Part shown: positions 1 through 10,595 of the stretch, in pieces
How the letters are laid out: every line of letters begins with the position of its first letter
How positions within the stretch are numbered: position 1 is the stretch's first letter
NCBI RefSeq assembly: GCF_037392515.1
Contig: NC_090280.1
Location: 75,194,504-75,258,503 of the forward strand
Direction: 5' to 3'
DNA from: Haliotis asinina
Lineage: Eukaryota > Mollusca > Gastropoda > Lepetellida > Haliotidae
DNA: 64,000 nucleotides
The notes under the pieces: generated by a model
The model's database searches: none
What the model saw: only the letters and a program-made list of their open reading frames with translations
Told to the model about the DNA's origin: nothing
Program-made: the position numbers and the translations under genes

Positions 1-257
1 CTCAACAATCCAAACACTTGCAACATGTCACTCTAGCCGTCCACCTCAAACAATCTCCTCAAGAAAGCAGGCAATTTCAAGATGTCACCCTAAGTGTCCC
101 TCTTAAACACACTCCACAAAAATACAAACAATTGCAAAATGTCACTCTAAGTGTCCATCTCAAACACACTTCTCAACAATTCAGGCAATTTCAAGATGTC
201 ACTCTAAGCGTCCATCTTGACATGGAACACTCTCCTCAAGAATCCAGACACACGTGA
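1..257. repeat. 57-bp minisatellite, unit 1 (left-truncated by window)
   Basis: The core ATGTCAC recurs at 24, 81, 138 and 195, an exact 57-bp period. Each monomer reads roughly GATGTCACTCTAAGCGTCC, then CATCTTAAACACACTCCTC and a short AATCCAAACAATTGC linker. The rightmost monomer lies inside exon 3 and encodes the antisense C-terminus and stop of the gene. Confidence 0.95.
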
Positions 258-598
258 AAGGAAGACTCGAACTGGGGACTGGGTCGGGGTGTCATCATCA
301 TCAAGGTTGATGTCAACGAAGTGGGGGGCAGCACGGAGGATAGGGGTAGAGAGAGGGGCAGGGAGATAGGTGGAAGGGGTGGGCAGCTCCGACAAAGGTT
401 CAAGGATGGTCATGTACCTCCCAGTAGGACGCTAACAGGGAGGGAGAAAAGAACATGTACACAGTGACAGAAGATAGAAGTACAGAAAGAAGGTACATGT
501 TCATAAATGATCGACAGAGCTGTACCCATACTGTAAAAAGGATTGTGCTTTAGATGTAGAATTCTTATTGCGTGCACACCTAAACAAACACATGCACA

Positions 599-679
<81 letters not shown>

Positions 680-2819
680 TGAGAATTGTGTCCAAATAAA
701 TAGTATATGTGCCAGTATGACTTTGCGTTAGTAACAAATACGATGGTTAGATAAAGACACAAAACAGACAACACACAATTTCAGTTTTATAACAACACTA
801 TAATAAAAATACTGATTCCCCAAGACACCCACTTGGCGAGGAGGGGCCCAGATGTCAAAGTTCAAAGGGAACCGGATCACGAGGTCAAGGGCTGAGGGAA
901 AAGAAGGAATGAAAGTCTTAGAAATAGCCAAACAACAGAGTGAACCTGGTTCTATCAAAACTGATCATCAGTAATCCAGGACATTACAATGAGTAATCAT
1001 TAAGCAGTGACACTAGATGTAAATAATTCATTAAGATGATATCAATAAATTATTACCCCCATGTTTTCTGTACACAACCTTTTACTTTAAGCAGATAAGA
1101 ATCTAGTTTATGTGCTGGTGCTGGCAATGTAGGAAACAAAATTAAGCCGACATAATTGCATAGGGCTGGGTTTTTTTTCTTAAATATCAAAGACAGTGAA
1201 TAAACACAAAGTCATCGAAACCAATGTTCCCAGGATACAGAAATAAAGTTTCCAGTGTTTATTTCGTTAAAGGGATTAATGTTTTGGGGTTAAGCATTGA
1301 GCAATTATTTATCTTCCCACTGTGAGTACAAATGACCAATCTCACAATAAGACTTAGTGGCTTTATTTATTTGGGATGATTTTGACATGTTGATTTGTCA
1401 TAATCACGGACTGGTCAGACTTTCAATCTTGGTTATCCAAGTACTCGTAGAATCATCAACATACTGGTAGCTGTTGGAGTATGTTTCAGTAGAAACTAGA
1501 CAAAGCGACACTTCATTCTGACCTCTGCCACTTCTGGTGATTAGTAAGATCTTACAAAACATATACCTAAGGACAACTTCACAACTTTATAAGGCAGCTC
1601 AAGAAGAATGTTCATTAACCAGTTCAGCCTGGTTGTAGAAGTAATCGTAAAAGCATCACGACAATGGCCACTGTTCATACTGCCAGTTGTTAACTAAACT
1701 TGCAGAATTCTCTAGGGTAACAATAAATAGCTAGCATGATCGGGACACCCATGTAGATATCTTTATCAACATGCTCGGAACTGACTTATCTGGGTGTTCC
1801 TGTCAAGACTGTAACACTCAATGTAACACTTACAGTACAGCTGTGAAAAACAGAACATGCTTTGTTATGAATAATCAAACATCAGTGTTCAAGAATAGTG
1901 TCTGACCCTCTGACAAATCCTGCAGATTTAGCTGACGGTATGGTGGAAGTCAAGAACCTGCCGGCCCCAATGTCTGACTGTATATATCACAATGACTTTG
2001 ATTGAAGTACTAGTTGTCATATGTGACGCATGACACTTGTTTGCTGTTTATAAATTGTATGTTTGTTAATTTTTTTCCATGCACATGACATCACAAGAAA
2101 TGTTAAGTCGGAAATATGCATTCAACTTCTGTTGAATTTTCATTGCGTCAGACAGACATCCGAAACTTACCGGACCCAATGTCCTGTTATTTTGAATCAC
2201 TATTCGTGAACACTGAAACATTTGGCCTTTTTGTACCCTTTCAAGACAAAATTTATAGGAACCCGGTTAACACTTAAAGGTAGTTGAAAATATCCATTTG
2301 TTTAGTCAAATGCAACGACCATCAGTGAGAAATAACGTTTAGTTACATCCCTGCACTGGGAAAGTGATGGAGACTAATGACTTTCATTAAACGTTGACAC
2401 ATTTTGCTAAATATAGGAGCTTTCTAGGACAATTCAGTGGCAGTTAGGGTCATTTAAGGTTAACATTTCCATATATCAAGCTTGTTCAAGTCTGGGCGAA
2501 CCCTGTACAATCCTACCATGGGCATCCATACATGAAAACCTCAATATCCAAAAGTTATCAGCTTAAAATGTTTATTTATCATATAATTGTGTGGACAGAC
2601 GTTGTATTCCTGTTGTCTGTAAACACTCTGAAACTTTGAATGGCCTCAATATTAATGGGAAAAAGATGCTAGAACAGGTCAATATTTGATGGCAGTCGGC
2701 AAGATGTTCTTAGCTTCCCCTCATCAGAGTGAATGAAGTAAATAAGTCATTAAAGAAACAAAAACAGACAACAATAATTATCCTAGAAATAAAGAAATAC
2801 CTTGGCTGTAGGAGTTCAT
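204..2819 (-). CDS. Unit 1: three-exon gene for a ~101-aa protein of unknown function
   Basis: The model joins exon 1 CDS 2801-2819, exon 2 833-891 and exon 3 204-431 on the minus strand. Exon 1 reads ATG plus MNSYSQ and one extra base, with donor CCAAG|GTATTT. Exon 2 follows a pyrimidine-rich acceptor (CCCTCAG) and ends at donor GCCAA|GTGGGT. Exon 3 follows CCCTCCCTGTTAG and ends in TAG. The phases fit exactly: 1+2 across intron 1, then 0. Predicted residues 8-26 are hydrophobic or aromatic (DLVIRFPLNFDIW). Residues 38-62 are proline-rich, 69-73 are LDDDD, and 80-98 form a basic amphipathic stretch (VFLSRVSGFLRRVF). No signal peptide, membrane span or known domain is evident, and I do not recognise the family. 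This copy differs from units 2-5 at S48Y, D60A and R96H. Intron 1 (892-2800) holds a 333-bp inserted element and otherwise nothing I recognise. An unseen extra exon in intron 1 cannot be excluded. The model is inferred and untested by transcripts. Confidence 0.6.
602..674. repeat. (CA)n microsatellite in intron 2, unit 1
   Basis: About 73 bp of uninterrupted CA dinucleotides lie in the last intron, about 170 bp upstream (gene sense) of the exon 3 acceptor. Its length differs in every unit. Confidence 0.97.
1883..2215. mobile_element. 333-bp non-autonomous DNA transposon with 6-bp TSD (AAACAT)
   Basis: The ends are inverted repeats: the left end starts CAGTGTTCAAGAATAGTG, and the reverse complement of the right end is CAGTGTTCACGAATAGTG (17 of 18 match). 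It is flanked by AAACAT at 1877-1882 and 2216-2221. Units 2-6 have the uninterrupted site with a single AAACAT, so they show the empty allele. It has no coding capacity. The CAGTG ends resemble hAT elements, but a 6-bp duplication is not typical of hAT, so I leave the superfamily open. Confidence 0.88.
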
Positions 2820-2899
2820 AGTGACAATAAATGGTGATGAGCAGATCGTGAGGCAAATGTCAGCAGAAATTCAGCAATATCACAGAGATATGATAGCGT

Positions 2900-2958
2900 C
2901 AAAATGGCGGCATCAAAAGTGAAGCTGTCGTCATAGCGACGTCATAAATCTCGCGAGA
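2900..2958 (-). promoter_or_regulatory. Promoter of the unit 1 gene: YY1-type motif, CRE-like site, TCTCGCGAGA palindrome
   Basis: In gene sense the order is TCTCGCGAGA (2949-2958), a CRE-like TGACGTCG (2937-2944), then GCCGCCATTTTG (YY1-type, 2900-2912). A 5' UTR of roughly 80 nt follows, without an ATG, before the exon 1 start at 2819. Both outer motifs are known core elements of CpG-rich TATA-less promoters, with YY1 usually just downstream of the start site. The transcription start is therefore expected at about 2910-2945 (inference). Confidence 0.6.
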
Positions 2959-2994
2959 TAGTCATAGCATTACGTGAAGTTAATGAGTAGTTCT

Positions 2995-3630
2995 CCCGTA
3001 CCCTGCGCAATTCAGCTTTACACAGCATTCATTGCAAGTCACATTTACCCATCACTCTGCAATATTTTAGCTATATGGAAGCGGTCTGTATATAATGGAG
3101 TCTTGACTATACAATTCAGTGATCAACAGCATAAACATCGATCTACCACACAGATACGATGACATGTGTAAACCAAGTACACCCCCACCCCACCCCACCC
3201 CACCCTAAATTACCCGTGGGGTAGCCTAGTTGCTAGAGTGCTCGTTCGTCACGCCGAAGACCCGGGTTCCATTAACTACATGTGAAAAATATCTGAAACG
3301 AATTTCTAGTGTCCACCGCCATGATATTGCTGGAATATTGTTAAACGGGGCGCAGAACCTAACACTCTCACCACTTACCTACTTACCACTTTGGTTTGTT
3401 CTTTAACGCCGCACTCAGAGATACATTTCACCTATATGGAAACGGTATCTAAATAATCGTGTCTGGACAATCCACTGATCATCAGCATAAGCATCGAAAT
3501 TGAGGTGTATGATGGTACATGTGTCAACCAAGTCGCCGACACTGACCACACGATCACCTTAGTCGATTATGGTTTCTAGATTATTGGCATAAAATAGGAA
3601 GAAAAGGAGCCCTGGGACGTCCTTCTTCTT
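2995..3630 (+). repeat. SINE-derived cluster, unit 1
   Basis: Three pieces lie in a row. R1 (2995-3172) is a decayed copy of an abalone dispersed repeat (AGCTATATGGAAGCGGTCTG, then GTGATCAACAGCAT). It is followed by a (CCCCA)n tract (about 3181-3205). A tRNA-derived SINE (3212-3385) has box A TAGCCTAGTTGCT, box B GGGTTCCAT, body TGATATTGCTGGAATATTG and a decayed CTCAC-rich tail. R2 (3388-3630) is a second copy of the R1 family. Recognition of the families is from memory, not from a search. Confidence 0.85.
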
Positions 3631-3814
3631 CAGGGACGAAAGACATCTGCAGTGAAAAAAATGACGATAATTAATTCGATTTTCACAATACAATTACAGA
3701 TTGTTAAAAGAGAATGTTTTGACTATTATACACGTGTATCACACAGTGACTGTATCGCCTCAGGATTTCCTTCCATACGGAGCTCACACTCTAACACATA
3801 GTCAAAATTGGTTC

Positions 3815-5325
3815 GATTAACTTCACTCACTCATACAAGTGATACTTACACAGAAACATATTGAACCGAGCTGTTCAGGAACACAACGTATACGCTTCAA
3901 TGAATTTTGTCACGCACACATTGTGATCACCCAATCCTGACTAGAAAGGCGAGGATCAAATCTGCAAATACTCAGTGTTTCTGGGACAGTGTCTACACGT
4001 CAGAGGGGTGTCTTCTCACACTGAAGGGGTGCCAGAACTACACCCGTCCGTGTCAAGGCCTGCATCACTGCAGGCTCCCCACAGAGAAGGAATGACAGTA
4101 CCCTATCCGTACGTGTCCATGACTGATGCTTTAGCTTCCCACACCGAAGGAGTGACAGTGCCATACCCGTACGTGTCAATGGCTGATACTTTAGCTCTCT
4201 ACACTGAAGGGGTGACTGCACCATACCCGTACGTGTCAGTGACTAATACCTTACTCCCACACTGAATCGGTGACAGTACCATACCCGTACGTGTCCATGA
4301 CTGATGTTTTACCTAGGCATACTGAAGGGGTGACAGTACCATATCGGTACGTGTCAGTGACTGTTACTTTAACTCCCCACACTAAAGGGGTGACAGTAAT
4401 ATACCCGTACGTGTCAATGATTCATGCTTTATCTCCCCACACTGAAGGGTCGACAGCGCCACAGCCGTACGTGTCAATGACTGATGCTTTAGCTCCCCAC
4501 ACTGAAATGGTGACAGCGCCATACCCGTATGTGTCCATGGCTATGCTTTTTTAGCTCCCCATACTAAAGGGGTCACAGTACCATATCCGCAGATTTCCTC
4601 ACAGACGATGATGACAAACCGACACACAGAGAAAAGGGAGTTCGACCACATTCACTCACTCACACAAATGGTAGCTACACCCAAACAGTTGATACTGAGC
4701 CATACAGAAACACATCATTATGTACCCAATAAAGACATGAAACTTTGTTTAAGAGTAATCAATTTTAGAAATCAGTGCGAGTATACAAACTCCTAGTTTT
4801 TCCTCAAAACTGTAATTACACACACATAAACAGACATGGAGGAAATGCCCAACTGTTTGAAAAATTATCTAGAGCTCTCCGTACGTGTGCATGACTGATG
4901 TCTTAGCTACACACACTGAAGGGGTGGTAGCACCATACCCGTACGTGTCAATGACTGATACTTTAGTCCCATACTGAAGGGTCGACAGCACCATACCCGT
5001 ACGTGTCAATGACTGATGCTTTAACTCCCCACACTGAAATAGTGACAGCGCCATACCCGTACGTGTCCATGACTATGATGTTTTAGCTCCCCATACTAAA
5101 GGGGTCACAGTACTATATCCGCAGATTTCCTCACAGACGATGATGACAAACCCACACACAGACAAAAGGGGGTTCGACCACATTCACTCACTCACACAAA
5201 TGGTAGCTACACTCAAGCAGTTGATACTGAGCCATAAAGAAACACATCAGTTACGTTTCAACACATTTTATTACATTTCAGTGACACGTGCTCACAACAG
5301 ACGCGATACATATATCAGCTAGAAA
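3815..5325. repeat. 60-bp satellite domain with flanking D blocks, unit 1
   Basis: Block 1 (about 4010-4590) has roughly nine monomers with a 60-bp period built on CCATACCCGTACGTGTCAATG. Block 2 (4882-5112) has about four. Three related non-satellite blocks of about 130-200 bp (3815-3965, 4590-4720, 5117-5325), each with TTCACTCACTCA near its start, bracket the arrays. Between blocks lies 4721-4881, the right-end remnant of the TA-flanked MITE that is full length in units 6 and 7. Open frames here arise because 60 is a multiple of three. Single-base deletions between monomers break the frame, so I do not call a gene. Confidence 0.9.
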
Positions 5326-6784
5326 GGTTTGGTATGACGCTGGCTGCTCTGTGATAAGGCTCTAGTTATTTGAGGGTCGCCTATCTTCAACCTGTGGACA
5401 GAAAAGAAAACAATCATAAAGACCAGTGATCAAAAGAAAGCTACTTGCAACTTCCCGACTACATCATTAGTGTCAATTAATCACTGGCACACTAGATATA
5501 GGATTTCTAGATTTCTGCTTTATCCAGTACATAAAATTCAAAGTTCTGAGAACATTTTCCCTCCTGTATATCTTTGGAAACTGGAAATTGTTGAAAAAGA
5601 TCACACGTATATTTGTACATTTAACGCACATTTTGATGTCCCAGGACACGTGTATGATCCAACATACTTACAACTACTGGCATGCTGATGGAGCCATGCA
5701 TTAATACACTATCTCAAATGGCATCTAACGTTGTTACTTTTCATGTGATGTTTCGGGATTTTGCATGAAGGTTTCGATAAATGTGGTCTCGACTCTCAAA
5801 TACGGCAAACTCCTCAACAAAATGGAATCGTGTAGAAAGAAAAACAACTTAAAACCCCGGTGACAAATTCTCCCAGAAGACGGTAGAGTAGACTTCTGCC
5901 GTCACCCGCCACCTTGCTGTCACGTCATGACCATGATGAGTCATTGCTGAGGCAAGCAACTTATGTTTTCACTGATTCAGTCATTACTGCAAAATATTTA
6001 CTCATAAGACATATTCATGTTCAAGGGAAACTACAGTTCTGGCCACTGTCAGTATCGTACTCGCATTCATTGTCCTGGCATGGTATCATTATCTATAACA
6101 GTGGAGATAAACCACACTCGCTCTCTAACACATAGGCAGAACAATCATGGCATGTTAAGGTGTTTATGTGTACCAGTTACAGAGGACATCTAGGACAGCA
6201 ACTGCGTTTATATAGTACTTAGGACCAACTACTCAAATTGTAGTACTACGGTTTGATCAAGTGACAGGTAAAGGGGTGTCCACGGGATTTATTGTAGTAG
6301 TGCGGTGGCATTGCTTAACCTAGCAGAGGGTGTTACGGGTACTCAAGTCATTATAGTGTTCGCAGGTCAGTCTGAAGACCAGGTTACAATATGTGAGATC
6401 CATTTCTGGTGTCATACTGCTGGACTAAAAGTAACTACTCAAACACTACTCACTACTACTTACGACCACACACGAAATCAAAACAAAAAAACAGACAAAT
6501 GACCTAGAAAGATAAAGCAATATTTAATAGTTAAAACTGATAAGAGCCGAAAATATGAAAGATAAACTCTACTTAAATCTTGTCCGACAAGAGCCAAAAG
6601 AAGCAAGGACAAATACTCCTTTATGATGCAAAACATATTTGATCTAAGAATAAGCTAAAGCCACTAAATAGTCAAAAGGTCCAGAAAACGTCCAAATGGT
6701 CCAAAAAATGTATAAAGTCACAAGACATACAGTATTTATGATTCAGTGCCATTAATTATTATATGTCAAAGCTTCCAAATTTTC
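5326..6784. other. AT-rich inter-gene spacer, unit 1/2, with a decayed SINE
   Basis: I see no gene here. A degenerate SINE is recognisable at about 6355-6450 (GTTCGCAGGTCAGTCTGAAG, then GATCCATTTCTGGTGTC). At 5918-5960 a conserved stretch holds TCACGTCA and the near-palindrome around GCTGAGGCAAGC, which resembles bZIP sites. Minus-strand AATAAA at about 6289-6294 could end the unit 2 transcript (weak). Confidence 0.55.
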
Positions 6785-7380
6785 AAAATGCAACTCTAAG
6801 TATCCACCCTGCTTCACTCCTCAAGAATTCAAACAATCAAAAAGTGTCACTGTAAGTGTCCATCTTCAACACACCCTTCAAGAATCCAAACAATTGCAAC
6901 ACTATCCTCAAGAATCCAAACACAAGCTCTCACTCGAAGCGTCCATCTTCAACACTCTCCTCAGGAAACCCGCCTATTTCAAGATGTCACACTAAGCGTC
7001 CATCTTAAACACACTCCTCAACAATCCAAACAAATGCAAGATGTCACTCTAAGCGTCCATCTTAAAGTAATAACATACTCCTCAAAAACGCAGGCAATTT
7101 CAAGATGTCACTCGAAGCGTCCATCTTAAACACGCTCCTCAAGAGTCCAAACAATTAGTATCCACCCTGCTTCACTCCTCAAGAATTCAAACAATCAAAA
7201 AGTGTCACTGTAAGTGTCCATCTTAAACACACTTCTCAACAATCCAAACAATTGCAAAATGTCACTCTAAGCGTCCATCTCAAACACACTCCTCAACAAT
7301 CCAGGCAATTTAAAGATGTCACTCTAAGCGTCCATCTTGACACGAAACACTCTCCTCAAGAATCCAGACACACGTGAAAG
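6785..7380. repeat. 57-bp minisatellite, unit 2
   Basis: About ten monomers with some indels, including a partly duplicated segment (TATCCACCCTGCTTCACTCC occurs at both ends of an inner block). The last monomer overlaps the 3' end of exon 3. Confidence 0.93.
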
Positions 7381-9583
7381 GAAGACTCGAACGGGGGACT
7401 GGGTCGGGGTGTCGTCATCATCAAGGTTGATGTCAACGAAGTGGGGGGCATCACGGAGGATAGGGGTAGAGAGAGGGGCAGGGAGAGAGGTGGAAGGGGT
7501 GGGCAGCTCCGACAGGGGTTCAAGGATGGTCATGTACCTCCCAGTAGGACGCTAACAGGGAGGGAGAAAAAAACATGTACACAGTGACACAAGATGGAAG
7601 TACAGAAGGAGGGTACATGTTCATAAATGATCGACAGAGCTGTACCCATACTGTAAAAAGGATTGTGCTTTAGATGTAGAATTCTTATTGCGTGCACACC
7701 TAAACAAACACATGCACACACACACACACACACACACATATTGAGAATTGTGTCCAAATAAATAGTATATGTGGCAGTATGACTTTGCGTTAGTAACAAA
7801 TACGATGGTTAGATAAAGACACAAAACAGACAACACACAATTTCAGTTTTATAACAACACTATAATAAAAATACTGATTCCCCAAGACACCCACTTGGCG
7901 AGGAGGGGCCCAGATGTCAAAGTTCAAAGGGAACCGGATCACGAGGTCAAGGGCTGAGGGAAAAGAAGGAATGAAAGTCTTAGAAATAGCCAAACAGCAG
8001 AGTGAACCTGGTTCTATCAAAACTGATCATCAGTAATCCAGGACATTACAATGAGTAATCATTAAGCAGTGACACTAGATGTAAATAATTCATTAAGATG
8101 ATATCAATAAATTATTACCCCATGTTTTCTGTACACAACCTTTCACTTTAAGCAGATAAGAATCTAGTTTATGTGCTGGTGCTGGCAATGTAGGAAACAA
8201 AATTAAGCCGACATAATTGCATAGGGCTGGGTTTTTTTTCTTAAATATCAAAGACAGTGAATAGACACAAAGTCATCCAAACCAATGTCCCAAGTATACA
8301 GAAATAAAGTTTCCAGTGTTTATTTCGCGTCGTTAAAGGGATTAATGTTTTGGGGTTAAGCATTGAGCAATTATTTATCTTCCCACTGTGAGTACAAATG
8401 ACCAATCTCACAATAAGACTTAGTGGCTTTATTTATTTGGGATGATTTTGACATGTTGATTTGTCATAATCACGGACTGGTCAGACTTTCAATCTTGGTT
8501 ATCCAAGTACTCGCAGAATCATCAACATACTGGTAGCTGTTGGAGTATGTTTCAGTAGAAACTAGACAAAGCGACACTTCATTCTGACCTCTGCCACTTC
8601 TGGTGATTAGTAAGATCTTACAAAACATATACCTAAGGACAACTTCACAACTTTATAAGGCAGCTCAAGAAGAATGTTCATTAACCAGTTCAGCCTGGTT
8701 TTAGAAGCACTCCTAAAAGCATCACGACACTGGCCACTGTTCATACTGCCAGTTGTTAACTAAACTTGCAGAATTCTCTAGGGTAACAATAAATAGCTAG
8801 CATGATCGGGACACCCATGTAGATATCTTTATCAACATGCTCGGAACTGACTTATCTGGGCGTTCCTGTCAAGACTGTAACACTCAATGTAACACTTACA
8901 GTACAGCTGTGAAAAACAGAACATGCTTTGTTATGAATAATCAAACATTTAGCCTTTTTGTACCTTTTCAAGACAAAATTCATATGAACTCGGTTAACAC
9001 ATAAAAGTAGTTGAAAATATCCATTTGGTTAGTCAAATGCAACGACCATCAGTGAGAAATAACGTTTAGTTACATCTCTGTACTGGGAAAGTTTTGATTC
9101 GTGATCGAGACTAATGACTGTCATTACGTAATACTTTTAGAAGTATTTCATTAAAAGGTGACACATTTTGCTAAATATAGGAGCTTTCTAGGACAATTCA
9201 GTGGCAGTTAGGGTCATTTAAGGTTAACATTTCCATATATCAAGCTTGTTCAAGTCTGGGCGAACCCTGTACAATCCTACCATGGGCATCCATACAAGAA
9301 AACCTCAATATCCAAAAGTTATCAGCTTAAAATGTTTACTTATTATATAATTGTGTGGACAGACGTTGTATTCCTGTTGTCTGTAAACACTCTGAAACTT
9401 TGAATGGCCTCAATATTAATGGGAAAAAGATGCTAGAACAGGTCAATATTTGATGGCAGTCGGCAAGATGTTCTTAGCTTCCCCACATCAGAGTGAATGA
9501 AGTAAATAAGTCATTAAAGAAAGAAAAACAGACAACAATAATTATCCTAGAAATAAAGAAATACCTTGGCTGTAGGAGTTCAT
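7324..9583 (-). CDS. Unit 2: three-exon gene, unknown 101-aa protein
   Basis: Exon 1 CDS 9565-9583, exon 2 7895-7953, exon 3 7324-7551. The predicted protein is taken as the array reference and is the same in units 2-5. The acceptor of exon 3 is followed by codons for RPTGRY before the internal methionine at residue 33. The ATG has A at -3, a good eukaryotic start context. Intron 2 is 343 bp and intron 1 is 1.6 kb. Confidence 0.62.
7715..7739. repeat. (CA)n microsatellite, unit 2 (shortest allele)
   Basis: About 25 bp, against 50-75 bp in units 1, 3, 4 and 5, although the flanks are nearly identical. Confidence 0.95.
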
Positions 9584-9663
9584 AGTGACAATAAATGGTG
9601 ATGAGCAGATCGTGAGGCAAATGTCAGCAGAAATTCAGCAATATCACAGAGGTATGATAGCGT

Positions 9664-9722
9664 CAAAATGGCGGCATCAAAAGTGAAGCTGTCGTCATAG
9701 CGACGTCATAAATCTCGCGAGA
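9664..9722 (-). promoter_or_regulatory. Promoter, unit 2 gene
   Basis: YY1-type motif at 9664-9676 and TCTCGCGAGA at 9713-9722, with the same spacing as in unit 1. Confidence 0.6.
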
Positions 9723-9758
9723 TAGTCATAGCATTACGTGAAGTTAATGAGTAGTTCT

Positions 9759-10410
9759 CCCGTACCCTGCGCAATTCAGCTTTACACAGCATTCATTGCA
9801 AGTCACATTTACCCATCACTCTGCAATATTTTAGCTATATGGAAGCGGTCTGTATATAATGGAGTCTTGACTATACAATTCAGTGATCAACAGCATAAAC
9901 ATCGATCTACCACACAGATACGATGACATGTGTAAACCAAGTACACACCCACCCCACCCCACCCCACCCCACCCCGCCCTAAATTACCCGTGGGGTAGCC
10001 TAGTTGCTAGAGTGCTCGTTCGTCACGCCGAAGACCCGGGTTCCATTAACTACATGTGAAAAATATCTGAAACGAATTTCTAGTGTCCACCGCCATGATA
10101 TTGCTGGAATATTGTTAAACGGGGCGCAGAACCTAACACTCTCACCACTTACCTACTTACCACTTTGGTTTGTTCTTTAACGCCGCACTCAGAGATACAT
10201 TTCACCTATATGGAAACGGTATCTAAATAATCGTGTCTGGACAATCCACTGATCATCAGCATAAGCATCGAACTACGCAATTGAGGTGTATGATGGTACA
10301 TGTGTCAACCAAGTCGCCGACACTGACCACACGATCACCTTAGTCGATTATGGTTTCTAGATTATTGGCATAAAATAGGAAGAAAAGGAGCCCTGGGACG
10401 TCCTTCTTCT
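9759..10410 (+). repeat. SINE-derived cluster, unit 2
   Basis: R1 9759-9940, (CCCCA)n about 9943-9976 (longest of the regular units), tRNA-SINE 9986-10160, R2 10163-10410. Confidence 0.85.
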
Positions 10411-10595
10411 TCAGGGACGAAAGACATCTGCAGTGAAAAAAATGACGATAATTAATTCGATTTTCACAATACAATTACAGATTCTTAAAAGAGAATGTTT
10501 TGACTATTATACACGTGTATCACACAGTGACTGTATCGCCTCAGGATTTCCTTCCATACGGAGCTCACACTCTAACACATAGTCAAAATTGGTTC

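Noticed and set aside
18-257. Plus-strand frame with 19-residue repeats (FQDVTLSVHLKHT)
   Set aside because: It is the 57-bp minisatellite read in a frame that stays open because 57 is a multiple of three. Indels interrupt it in the longer arrays, and the opposite strand has the better-supported exon.
833-891. Alternative exon 2 donor about 22 bases further on (AATCA|GTATTT)
   Set aside because: It would shift exon 3 into a frame ending after VLLGGT. Unit 9 has changed this site while keeping CAA|GTGGGT, and only the latter opens the conserved exon 3 frame.
3212-3290. tRNA gene candidate
   Set aside because: Box A and B motifs are present, but the cloverleaf is degenerate and it continues into a SINE body; it is a tRNA-derived SINE head.
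6785-7320. CRISPR-like repeats
   Set aside because: Monomers are tandem without unique spacers, and the context is eukaryotic.
9738-9926. 62-codon plus-strand frame starting MKLMSS, present in units 1-7
   Set aside because: It overlaps the R1 dispersed repeat. Its persistence reflects recent duplication, and it is lost in the diverged unit 8.
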